This document shows positions 25,880 to 39,000 of a stretch of DNA of 64,000 bases, one piece after another. A program made the translations under genes and the position numbers. The stretch is from Aphidius gifuensis (taxonomy: Eukaryota > Arthropoda > Insecta > Hymenoptera > Braconidae). The stretch is taken from contig NC_057791.1 in NCBI RefSeq assembly GCF_014905175.1, forward strand, positions 16,124,177 to 16,188,176, read 5' to 3'. The first letter of the stretch is position 1; each line of letters begins with the position of its first letter. Under the pieces are notes generated by a model. That model searched no databases. It saw nothing but the letters and a program-made list of their open reading frames with translations, and was not told where the DNA came from.

Positions 25880-28800
25880 TGAGTTTTTTTTTTTTTTTAA
25901 TTTAACATTAATTATTTTATAATAATCATGATGCTGTTTGACAATAAGTTTGGTTATTTTTATTTTTAATTTTCCTCAAGTTGACATTACATGATTTATT
26001 ATTAAATTCATAAAAACACAATACTATAAAATTAGTATTGCTCAATTTTTTTAAAAATAATAATTAGGTATAATTATTTTTGTAAGGGCAAGTCATGTCA
26101 TATTGACCCTTCGTTAGTTACAGCCATGGTATGACATTTTTTTTTTTTTTCCGAGAGTATTATTGATTGTACATATTGTATGTATTTATTGCTACTATGT
26201 TAGCCTGTTCCGAATAACAGCCAAATTTTATTATTACTATTTGCAAAATAATAGTATTAAAGTATTTAATTATTCAAGTTTTAATTTATTTTTAACAATG
26301 TTTTGTTGCTATTTTGTTTTACATTTAATTGTCAATTTTTATATACAAGTGTCATTCAAGTAAACAAACAATAATATTGTTTATAAAATATACAAAATAA
26401 TGTTAATTAAATTGCACAATTATGAAAGGGTTAATCGAAAAAATTTCAACTAAATTTTTAGGTAATTAATGGTCAAAATTATGTTGTGTTATTGTCGTCA
26501 AACTAAAAGATATAGATGTTTTTTTTTACTCGTCTATTGATTTTTAAAAAGAATATAAATATTGACATAAAAATTTAATAATTATTGTTTATTATTGTCA
26601 TGTGAAAGTAGTGAAATATTTTGTGAATGTTGTTGTTTTAATATTCGGGTAGCTGTATATAAAATATATAAAAAATGTGATAAAGATTTCTCGCTAGCTG
26701 GATGATGCAAAATAAAAAGTACGCATGCGCATGAAAATCACCCATTTGCACAACTAGATTAACACAATTACGCCGAAATCCTGTGAGTACGACCTTAAGA
26801 CTTAAGGGTTGTATAACAGCTTCCACCAAGGGTTGTAACAGCAACATTCAATAAATTTAAACTTTTGTGATTATATTTCAAATTAATTAATCGAGTTTTC
26901 TTAAAACTTTTACTACTCCAATATTCAAGAAAACTAACAAATTATATCTATAAAATATATTGTAATTAAATTTACAATAAATACAATAAAATAAAACGTG
27001 GAAAAATATAATTGAAGTATTTTTCAATTCGAAAATATTTCGTGCTAAATTAATTTATAGAATTCTCCGCATATTTTTTGTTTTATCTCGGAAAAATATG
27101 AAGAAAACAACTTATTTTTTTTTCACCATAACAACTAAAAGCTTTCTCTTATTCAAATAGTTGTTTTGATATTAAAAAAATGTGGATATATACTTTCTAA
27201 TTTTTTGCCAAATATCTATTATTTTCTGCTCATTTACCGTTATACTTATACTATTTTTAAAAATATTTATATATTGACTAAATATTTCTCCGGCTGACTT
27301 ATTTATTGAAGAAAAAAAATTTATTATAATTATTTTTCTATGATTCTTTATTTTTTTTATGGAGTTAATTTGCTTTAATCATCCCTTGCATAAAAACTTG
27401 CAATTACACAATTAAATAAACCCTTAATTATTCAAAAAACTAAAAAGCAAAAAATTATTTTAAATAAATAGGATACTTTGATTGATATATAACGTTATAT
27501 TTTTTTAGTATATTTTGCAAATTTTTATATTTTTGCGGAAATTTGATATACAACCTTAATAATGGAGAAAACAGCAGCAATAGGCGCCAGGCGGGGGTGC
27601 AAACATTGACGGGCGTGACGTGGTCCAAGTAAAATGTACGCCCATGTTAGTGATATAGCCCCAGCAACTAACATCAATCTTTTTGCCAAACCATGATGAA
27701 TACCGTAAATATCATAATATTATTTATCTTCAAGTAATATTTTTATTTAGACACCTGTTTAGAAAATACAACAAAAATAATTTATGGATCTAACGATTAA
27801 TAACAAAAAACAAAAACAACAATTGTTGTTGTTATCTCTAACTTTATATTACATTGTAAATAAACGTATAAATTATTTATTTAAAAATTAATTAGAAATA
27901 TATAGATCGCAATAATTGAATTTACAATAAATAAATTTAAAAAATAATTTAAAATTTGTTTAGAAAAACCGTTCTATTAAATATAATTTGTTCATATACT
28001 AATAGGCAAATATACTATAGCAAAAAAAAATTGATCAATTTAAAATTTGCCATATACATAACCTTAATTTTACAAACAATTCTAACGGTTTTATTTTTTA
28101 AATTTAAAGTTTGCAAAATTGCCACTAGGATAGTATGATTTCACGCAACCACCATACATCACCTGTCATTTAATTTTTTTTTTATTTTTTTTTATAATAT
28201 ACGGTTCAAAGAGTAAATAAAAAAAAATAAAAAAAAAAAAAGATTTTTATGTTATTATTTTGAATTTAAAGTTTACAGCTAACGCAACTAAGATTTATGA
28301 GAATATTTTTTTTCTAAGAAAAACAACTTGATTTTTTTTATTACTAAAAAAAAAATTTTTTTATTCACCAAACAACCTCGTTTTTCACCCTTTTTTAAAA
28401 TTTAAAAAAAAATACATTTTTTTCTATTGTTATTAATATTCGTTTTTCTATGTAATACTATTTTCAATGTTGTCCTTGTAAATTAGAAAAAGACAGTTTA
28501 AAACTCGTCTTAAAAACCTCCTATTCCAGTTTTTCCCTTTCCCTTGAGTATACTTGCGGGTATACCCACTAAAATTTAGTTAAAAAAAAAAAAAAAAAAA
28601 ATCTGATAAAGGTCATCGTCTCATGCGCAATTCACGGCCGTATATCTAACTCACGGTCATTTCTTGTCACACGTGATACTTTATTTCTCTCTCTTTTTAT
28701 GATTCTATTTCGCTTTCTGCACGCGCATTGTAGATATTTTAATATATACTACAAAGTTACAAGATTCTACAAACATAATAGTTATATTTCAAAAATTATG

Positions 28801-30159
28801 ACCATGCTTAGAAACGAATAGAAATCTTGTTATGTATAGTTAGAAATAATTCACAGTATTTCACATTAAAATAGTAAAACATTTAAATTGACAAACAAAT
28901 ATTTGTTATTAACTTTTTGATAATATTTTTTTTTTACATAGATACTAATAGATTTCATCTAGGATATATATATCCGCTATAAAATCTATATGCTGCAGTG
29001 AAATAGAAAAAAAAAAATAGAATATATTTTGATATAAAAATTCAAGTTTCTACAAAAACTGGTATTTTTATTTTGTTTTTAAAATTACAGCTATTTTTTA
29101 TTGGTACTATTTCTAACAAAATTTGCAAATTATAAAACTGGTTTTTTTTGTCATTCATATGTATTTTTTTTTATTTTCAAATTACAGTAAATTTTTTTTA
29201 ATCAAAAAAATTTCTCTAAAATTTTTCCTATATAGTTTCTAAATCATTTAGCCAATATAAAACCATAGACATATGAAGTCTTAAAAAATAATTGATTAAA
29301 GCTTTTGTTATAAAAAAAAAAAAAAAAAATAGTAAAATTAATTTATCATTGATCCAACTAGTTGAAAATAAACTGCGCATCAGAAGCATTAGAAAAACAA
29401 AAAGTAACACGATATATAGAAAAAAAATTAATTTATAATAATCTAATGATTTTATTTTGAAGAAATATGAATTCAACGTTGAGGTTGTCCAAGTTAAAAA
29501 ATATATAAAAATAAAAGTGTCATTAACAAATGGATTCATTTTATGATGGCCATTTATTCAAGGTTTATATAAATATATTATATAAATATTTATTTATATA
29601 TAGCCAAGAAACTTTTGGTAGTGTTGATGGATAACATTGTCATTTTAATAAATGCATATATTTATAGAAAATTGATATACTTATAAATATATATGTGTGT
29701 CGCAAATGAATCTATTGAACAACGTGGATATATTTGTGGCAACTCAGCACCTGCTTTGTGCTGTGACCTCAATGATTGTCACTTCCAATCGCATTCATCC
29801 AAAAATAAAAAATAAAATCATTGGATATATTTATTATCTTATATATTTTATTATTATTAATTTTTCTATTATCATCAAAATATAATAAAAATATTCAACT
29901 TTAATAATTTATATATAAATTAATTTTGAAATAAAAATGTTCGGGTCTTAATTAATCCTTGATTAATTAATGACGTGTTTTTTATTTTATAAAAAACAAA
30001 AAAGTAAATTTTATTTTCTTGATTTATTAATAATCAAACATAATTTTATTATTATTTTTAAAGCCAGTAATAATAATGCGAGTAAATTATTTAATTTTGA
30101 ATGCATGTTTATAAAATATTTTTGTTAATTTTTTAATTGTTTAATTGCATTTTAAATTG

Positions 30160-30225
30160 AAAATTAAAAAACAACTCTGTTCGGGAATTGAACCTGTGAT
30201 CATTGCTTCTTGGACAACTGCTTTT
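30160..30225 (-). repeat. tRNA-like (B-box) fragment
   Basis: The minus strand carries GGTTCAATTCCCG (30194-30182), a good T-arm/B-box word, but no acceptor stem or D arm can be built around it. It is best read as a decayed tRNA-derived element. Confidence 0.25.
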
Positions 30226-30310
30226 ATAAAATATTTATTAAACATTCGCTGTTAATTTATTAGAAAAAAAAATATAAAGAAAAATTGTCGTTAAAAAATT
30301 TCCAAACATT

Positions 30311-30378
30311 ATATACTGATGATTAATGAGTCATCACATGATCATATATACTGATGATTAATGAGTCATCACATGATA
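30311..30378. repeat. two tandem copies of a 35-bp unit, each with an AP-1 motif
   Basis: ATATACTGATGATTAATGAG followed by TCATCACATGAT occurs twice with a 35-bp period and almost no difference. Each copy contains TGAGTCA, the consensus AP-1 (Jun/Fos) site, and ATTAAT, a homeodomain-like core, inside a near palindrome. Confidence 0.75.
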
Positions 30379-31510
30379 ACTCAACTTTTATAGTTTTTAT
30401 TTAAAAAAAAAAAACGTTGTAAAAATCTAAAAAAAAATTATGTAAGTAATTTTTTTTTTTTTTTTGTTAAATAAACAAACTAGAACATGAAAAAATAAAA
30501 AAACACATTAACGCACCCTAATATACATGTACATAATACATACACATAATGTTAGCGTATTAAACATGATAAAAAATTGCGTTTATAGGGTTTTAAAAAA
30601 AAAAATAAGCATAGAAATAAATAATACGATAAAAAGAGATAACCCAAAAAACAATTAAATAAGTGAGTAAGCAAGTGCGTGCAAGTTCGTCAAACGCATG
30701 TGCGTGCGGAATCAAAAAAAAAAAAAAAATTTTCCGTGTGTGTGCATGTTATGTGAGTTGGAACCGCGCGTGCGACCCCGTAATGACCTTGAGTTCTCCC
30801 TTCTTCATATATATATATATTTTTTTTGATTACTCCCACTCCCTCTAATTCACCTCACTCAACCTCTCAATATTCAAAAAATTCTCAATACTTTTAAATG
30901 ACAAATAGACAAGGTGTGAAAATTGATAAATCTAATTTCAAGTTACATATTTTACTTGAATTATTATTATTTAAACTAAATTCAAAAGATAAAAATAACA
31001 ATAGTTAAAAAATTATATTAGAAAAAGCTTTCGCAGTTTCTTAGAAATTGCCAAAGGGTCAATCTACAAAATTTCTCTTCTAGAAAAAAACGAAAAAAAT
31101 AACCTTTCTTTCTATTTTATTTTTTTCGTTTACCCTTTTTTTTTTTTCTACTTCCCTCAACGTTGACTTTTTGCGTGATATCATGTTAACCACTAAAACA
31201 ATAGTATTTTAAACAATTAAATTTTTTTTTATACAAGTTTTATATATAATTTTTTTCAACTATATTAAAAAAAGAAAATATATAAATAATTAATCGCTTT
31301 ATTATTGTATTTTTCTATAAATAAATAATAATAGAAAAATTTATAAATAACCAGAATATTTTATTTACTAAAGTTGTCTTTTGATCGGACGAAAAATATA
31401 TAGTTATAATTATTTTTTACTATAATCAATAATAGTTAAAATTAAATAGTTAATAAAAATAAAATTAGTAAATTCAAATCAGCAGGTCATCTTAATAATT
31501 TCTAAATTAT

Positions 31511-31858
31511 AAATACACTATCGCATAGTAGTAGTGCATAGTATTCTCTGTTAATAGAACAGTACTATTATCAGAAAAATATATAGTACTACTATGCATA
31601 GTACATTTTTTATTTGACGACATAGCAACGAATTAAGCTCAGTTAGCAAAAAAACAACAGCTTAAAAAATTCTTATACAAAGTACATAGTACTTTTTGCA
31701 CTATGTATAAATACATAGTAGTGCATAGTAGTATAATTTACTAAATAAAAATATCTATATACTCCTATGTACAATTTTAATAAATATTAAGTCTTTATTT
31801 GATCATATAGCTTCAAAATAAGCTCAATTAATTATCGCAATAAAAAAATCACAACTAC
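31511..31858. repeat. diverged tandem duplication rich in CATAGTAGT / ACTACTATG words
   Basis: Two related copies (about 31511-31674 and 31700-31858) are offset by roughly 190 bp. Both run from CATAGTAGTGCATAGTA-type words to a segment of the form TTATTTGA..CATAG...AAGCTCA.TTA. Inside copy 1 the CATAGTAGTAGTGCATAGTA word faces an inverted TACTACTATGCATAG. It looks like an old mobile element or local duplication. Confidence 0.55.
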
Positions 31859-33053
31859 TATTATTAATTAATAAAAAAATAATTTATCCATAATAAATAG
31901 TCTTGTAAATAATTTTAAATTGTCTTAAAATACTTGATTTATAATTTATATATTGATAATCATTATAAATGTACATTGTCATTAAAAAATTTTTATCACA
32001 TAATCGGAGTGTAAAATTATAAGGTCTATATGATGCGATCCGAAATTTTCTCAGAACTGTTATTGTGTATATATTCATTTCTAAATTTTTTTTTTTTATT
32101 TTATATATATTTTATTTGGCTGTTTATTTCGCCACTTGTCGGTTCGATCTACTCGTTCACTTCTCCTCCAACACTGCGCGTGTGTTCCCTTTTTTTTTTA
32201 TTTATTTTCCCTCTCTTCATGTTCATAGCGTCATTCACTCGTTACCAAATCTCCTCTTGTTCTTCTTTATATTTCGCCTTCTATACTATTATATATATAT
32301 TTTTGATCACCGCTATATACTTCTTATACTTTTTTTTCCCCTACTTTAGTTACACGTGCGCCTCTTTAGTTTACACCGGTTAGTCCAAGCTCCCACGTAG
32401 TTTCGCGTTCATCTATTGCTCTCTTGCTCATACTCTTCAACATACATAGATGCATGACGAAATGCTGTACTCATACCAATAAAATACTAGTAGAATGCGT
32501 GTATGGGAACTTACTCAATTTTGAACACAGTGCTCCAAGTAACAGCCTGTTGTGACGACTCACTTTGGCTTGTTATCCGAAATGAAAAAAAAATAAAAAA
32601 TAGTTTTTTGATAAATTCAATAAAACAAACAAATTTTTAAACAACAAATATATATTTTTTTTTTATTTTTAAATAGAAATTTAAAAAGTTACTTTTTTGT
32701 GTTAATAAATATTTTAGTGGATTTTTTAAAAATATCAATTATATTGTTGACTTGGAAAATTTAGTTTAAAAGGTTTTTTTAAAAATACATTTATTATTGT
32801 TTTTTAAAATAATTGTTTACTGTGAAATATTGTGAAAAAATATATAAATGTTTTTTATTTATTATTTTTATTTAAAACAATACTGAGAAATATATATTTT
32901 TTTTTTTGTGCAGCTAGAGTTGCAGCAGTTTGAAGTACACGTGTGATCAACGAGATTTAAAAAATAAAAAAAAAAATTGAAAAAATAAATAATAAAAACG
33001 TGCTGGAGGGTGAGAGTGATAGGGGAGAGGGTACTGTGTCAAAAGGTGACATC

Positions 33054-36000
33054 ATGGATTCTCATCAACAACAATTTTGTCTAAAATGGAACAGTTTTGG
33101 CAGCAATTTGGCAACAGCATTCTCAAATTTATTCAAAAGCGAGAGTCTAACTGATGTGACCCTGTTTTGTGAAGGTAAGTTATCATTTAAAAAATATAAT
33201 TTAAATTACAAAATAAATACCTAATATCTAAATTTAATTCGTAAACATTTTATGCATTAAAAAAAATTAAAATTTCAACTGTCAAATTTATATTGTTCAA
33301 TAGAAAAAAATAATTAATGTTATTTTTATTTTTTATTTTCATATATAATATACGCCTTAATTATTTTTTCTAACGTATTTCAAAATTTGCAATCATCATT
33401 ATATAATGACCACCGTGAAGAACACATTCATAAAAAAGCTTTCGAAATCGTCAGTAAGATGAACTTTCTTTTCGAATGATTCATCTTTGAAACCTACTTT
33501 TTTTTAACGTTATGATTTTTTTTTAAATATAAAATTGAATATTGATTTTTTGAATTTATTAAATGTTTTTTTTGCAAGTATAAAAAAAGCTCAATTTTAA
33601 GGAACCGGAATCACTTACCTTCCGCACATATTTCGCAACTAATATTTTCTGTTTGGCAAAATTACACGTGGCTTATCTCAAATGTTAAAAAAATAATTCA
33701 AAAAATAAGCAGTAATTATCAAGCGTGGTCCACAAAGATTAGATAATATTATTGCACAAATTTTTCCTCATCAACATATCATAAAAAATTTAACAAACAA
33801 ATGCTATCAATTTTTGCAGTCGAGGAAATAAAAATTCTGCAAAAATGCACTTGTTTATACAGCAAGTTTTTATTAAATTTTATTGTAAATAAATTTATGA
33901 TTTAATTCCTTGCTTGAAAACAATCATTTTTAAATGAAAAAAACAAAGAAAAAAAATTTATCAAACAATGAAAATTTGCAATATGCAGTCGCGCCATATT
34001 TTCGCACATTTAATAGTAGGTGTGTCGCAAAAATGCATCAAGCTAGTTGGCTGAGTGCGTTGAGAGGAGGGCAACCAATGGTATTACTTTGTTTAAATTT
34101 AAACCACCCACTGCACTCTTATACGTTGCATCGTTGCATTTTGTTGGCAAAAAATTTTTTTAAATCACTATTTTCCCCTCCGATATATTTTTTAAAAGTA
34201 TATATATTTGTGTGTATGTGAATATTTGTCTACCACTTCCAACAGTTGAATATTTTACTGTTGCAAAAAATTTTATATGTAGCAGTTAGCTATCAGCTTT
34301 TGTACAAGTACGACCAATTTTTGTTTTCAAAAAAATTTTTTTTCCATTTTAAAACTATATAGGCAATACAAAGAAAGATACAATTTTTTTTTGTGAATAA
34401 TTTTTTTACATTTTTTTTTCGTTAATATTTGCAATGTGGATTAATTAATAAATAAAAATATTTTTCGTTATTTAGTAGAAATATAATGATGATTATTCAT
34501 TGATAAAAATCATGAATAACAAAAAATATTTTTACGATGAAAAAAATGTTTTTTTTTTTATTTTATTTTAATTGGATTTATGAAATATATAAAATATCAA
34601 ATTTTTTAAATCTTTCGAATAATTTATATATTTTTCGTTAAGAGGAATCATTTGAGTGCGTTCAATGCGTAAAAGTCTCGGATCATGGGTCACGAGTTCC
34701 CCACCGTCATCACACTTGCCTTCAGTCAAAGTAGGTCTGGGTTACAGTTATGCCTAACAGTTTTTCTCTTTGCCTCTAGGCACCGTGTTAAAAAAAAAAA
34801 AAATATTTTTTTTTAAATAAAAATTAGAAATAGTATATTTAAATAACTATATAAGAATGTTGATGCACATTTAGGTTGGCACTTCCACTGACTCAAAAAT
34901 ATTTCAAACGGTATAATCATGCGTAAGGTACTTGTGACGTATATTTTGTAGAAAAATTTGAAAAAAAAAAATATACACATCAAATGTACCATGACACACA
35001 TAATTTACAAATTCAGCAAAAAAATGTTAAAATAGAAAAAAAAAAAAAAGATTTCTAAAATTTTACCTGGCAATTTTTTTTTTATTTTTTTTCTTCTCAA
35101 TATGTCATTATGACGTAATTCTATTTGTATTTCCTTTCTAATTTTTGAATATTCTATTTTGCAGCAGTCCAAATAAAAAAAAAAAAAGTGGGATCCCTCT
35201 TTCAAATTTCTACCGAATCATTTTATTTTTTTTTCGATGTGATCAAGTTGCATCAGAGTTGAATGTATGTATATGTAAATAACCACTTGTGTTTTAATAA
35301 GATATCAGTCAAAAATAAAATAATAGTGACATCGTTATTATATGGTTCACGAGTATTTGACAATAATATATAGAAGCACAGTAACTATAGTAGGTCAAAT
35401 ACCCCACAGCTATCATACACGGTTTTGTGGAGACGGATGTATACGAAAACACTTTCGTTTCTGCTTCCTTGCACGTGTGAATTATTAACGTCATTTCCAA
35501 GGCTAAAAAGAGAAATAAAAAATAACGATAAAATGGTTAAGCCATTGCTACTAACAAAGATATATATCTAAGTGTCATCATAGACGGTTTCTATGAAAAA
35601 TTTTTTAAAATATACATATATTGTTTTTAATTTATTTAATAATAATAATATAATTATTACAGTTTTAAATATAGAGTAGTTTGGGCCTTTGTTTGAGTTA
35701 ATTTTTTTGGATAAATTAAATATTTTTAGTTAATTTTTTAATAAATTAATCATTGTCATTAACTAATGTTGGGTTATACTTGAAAATAATATATTTTTTA
35801 CCGTTTATTTTAAAAACAAACAATAAGTAAATTTAAAATTTTGAGGTTAAGTTATTTTTTAAAAATAATATCATCCAATTGGGCAGAAGTAAAGTGGGGA
35901 TTGTCTATGCTTACGGATTCGCTAAAATTCAAACGGGACGAGTGCGTTGAATTTAAAAAGAAAGGGAATTCAAGTAGTAGTGGGAGGAAGCTGTGTCATT

Positions 36001-39000
36001 CTTTAGCCAATCAAGTATGCGTAAAAGTAAAAAAAAAAAATAGCCAAGCTACTAAAATATTCAAAATGAAAAATCGATTAAACTAAATTAAAAATTAATG
36101 ATTCAAGTGGAAATAATAAATAAATTATGCTTCATTTTTTTTTTATTGATAAAGTATTCAGTATAAAAATAAAAAAAAATTACATAGAATATTCTGAGGA
36201 TGCATGAATTCAGGTGCTCACCCTATTGAAATAAAGTGGCGCACCAAAAACTATAGTGACTTTGGTGTTGATGTTTTTTTAGAGTCATAGTAAGTTTAGG
36301 GTATAGCCTTAGCAACCCTTATGATGCATGTACGACTTCATTATACATGCTCAATCAGTCAAGACACTTCTAAACCCTTTGATAACTTGTTATTTATTTA
36401 TAAAATTTTTATTATATAGTTTAAGAAAAAAGTGCAGGTAAAGAGGCGCAATGTGGTGGACGTTATTCATAGTACAATCTATAAAGCTACATTCTATTTG
36501 TGCTAACTTTTAGTGTGGTTAACTCTAACCGATAGATTTTAACCGCATGTTTTATTCATTAAATATAAAAAAAACTTAAAAAAACTCATCTTTAGAACTG
36601 ACCCATACAGGTTTTCTATCGAGGATAGTCCTTCTTCTAGCAAAAAGAATTTTTTATGTTAGAAAAAAAAAGGTTCTCTTTTGTCTATTAAATGAATTTA
36701 TTATTCTCAAATTGTTGGAGTATGTTTCTTCTTCTTCTTCTTCTTCTGTAAAAAAAAAATGTAATAGCTAATCACAAATCTGTATTTTTAAATAAGCTTG
36801 GTGAAAGTTGTAAATAAAAAATAGTTAACTACAATAATAATGAAGTTTCACCAGAGATGAATAGATTATACATATTAATAAAAAAAAATAACAACAAAGT
36901 GGCAACTCTAGGTACATATTTGCTATAGTCTATTCATGCTAACTTACAATGACTGGCACAAAATTGATAGATATATTCAGCCGCATACTTCTTTGATTGC
37001 CAAACCAGCTATTAAATATATTAGAAAAACAAAAAAAAAAACAACCATTACATTTGATTATTGAATTATTAGATTTTTTTTTTATGTTTATGAAAAATTA
37101 TTACTTATTGCACTACCTTAATGTCCTTAATACATGTATTATGCCATATACTCTATGTAGAAAACAAAAATTCATGCGAATTTTAACCCAATCGTGATGC
37201 AACAGGATGTTAGTGAGAGTACGTTGACATTGCGCGTGTGACCTCGAATCGATCCGCTCTTTGTCTCTCTCTCCCTCCCTCCCTCTCTCTATTTCTCTCT
37301 TTGCTTTTTAGCATTTTTTTTGTTGCTTCCTACACTTCTTCTCTTCCTGTTCTACATGGAATTGTAGAGGGTCTTGTCCTTGAACATAATTATATATGTA
37401 TTTATAGATACACACATATACATATTAGAATCTATCATAGAATCGCTTTGTACCCGGCATATATATGCTCCAAGCAAGTTAATTTTTTTTCTAGCATTTT
37501 TCAAATCTAATGCGTAATGAGCTGAAAAATTATTATAGATACACCGTCTAAGGTTACTTTTTGTTTTTAATCAATTTATTTTCTTACAAATAAAACTAAT
37601 TATCTCTATGGAAAATAAAATATTTCGATTGATTTTTCGATTCGAAATAATAAAAATTTACAACTTTTAAAAATATTTTTTCTTTTCAAAAGAGTGAAAT
37701 TATTTTTTTTTACCATGATAATATTTTTTTTTGGGTGAGGGGTAGGGCAATACAGATTGATAACATACTGTTTATATATATTGTATGAAATGGTAACCTT
37801 TCCGTCGCCCCAAACAGAAATGTATATAAATATATGAGGCATTCCACGTCAGATATAATTCATAATGGTTTATGTTTTTCTATGCTTACATAAACATACA
37901 TATATATATTATTATGATTATAACAAGAGACAAATCAAGAGATTATACTTGCTTCTAGTAATGTTATTATATTTTTCATTTTTTTTTTTTTGTTATTGAG
38001 TGGTATTTGACACTTGCGTTATGTAGTTTACTATGTACGCGTGTATATAAAAATGTTCAAGTTATTTAATAGCTTGCGCAATTTTTTTTTATTTTCAATT
38101 TATATCCAAGAAAATTTAAACATATATATATTTTTTGTTTTGTTATTTTTACGCAAACAGAGATCAATTGAAAAATAATTTATAATTTAATATAATTTTT
38201 ATGAATAAAAATATAAATTAGATACATGTGTTTAGATATTTTTTATATTATTTTTTTTTTTTTCTTTGAGTTGAATATATCTTTGCATCGTGCCGGCATG
38301 TGCAGAGAACAGGAGTGGCCTTGGTTTCACCATTCGGCTATTGGTCGAATAACAACTTTGGTAGAAGTCCGTGTGGATCGCTTGGCCCGGAAAAAAAAAA
38401 TAAAATATAAAAAAAAAAAAAAATAAAATTAGAAAATATATTATATCAAGCAAACGCGCTTAAGACTTTCGCAAACTCTGCATCGGCCTTGCCAGAGCGA
38501 TGACCCCGCCAACACACACAGCAATCTCTTCCTTTTCCGATTGGCAAAAGCAGCCAAAAGACACAAAATTATTTATTATTAGTGTTATTATTATTATTAT
38601 TATTTATATAATTGTTATTGTTGTTTAGTTTTTTTTACATGCTTTTTTTATATATAGATAACGTATATATTGAAAAATAAATATGAATGCGCAGATCAAC
38701 GCACTATTACGTGTAAAAATAAAATATATATTTGTTGAAGACATATGCAATGCCCATAATCAACTATTCGCACGTGGCAATAAATAAAGATAAAATTTTA
38801 TTTCATTTTTGTTTTTGATTGTGATTATGATATGTCTTATCTTTAATTTTTTATATTTTTTTTTTTATCTATATACTAATACAAAGCAATTCATTTTTTA
38901 CTTGTTGATTTTTTTTTATTTTTATTTAAACGAATGAAATTGTTGTATGAGTTATATATTCAAGTATAATTCATTATTAAATTTTATTTATTACAAAATT

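Larger units (their letters stand above)
25880..32913. other. probable 5' UTR intron or upstream region of chinmo
   Basis: 7 kb of AT-rich DNA with no supported coding gene. Short GC-richer patches stand out near 26690-26840, 27570-27700, 28600-28740, 30660-30800 (GTGCGTGC-rich) and 32330-32580. These are candidates for alternative promoters or enhancers. The two repeats inside it are listed separately. Confidence 0.45.

Noticed and set aside
33000..33053. Upstream extension of the chinmo frame
   Set aside because: It would need a GTG start. The ATG at 33054 begins the conserved FCLKWN BTB start, and upstream sequence looks like 5' UTR.
33934..34221. 95-codon ORF in the chinmo intron
   Set aside because: No domain, no good splice sites around it, and composition like the intron.
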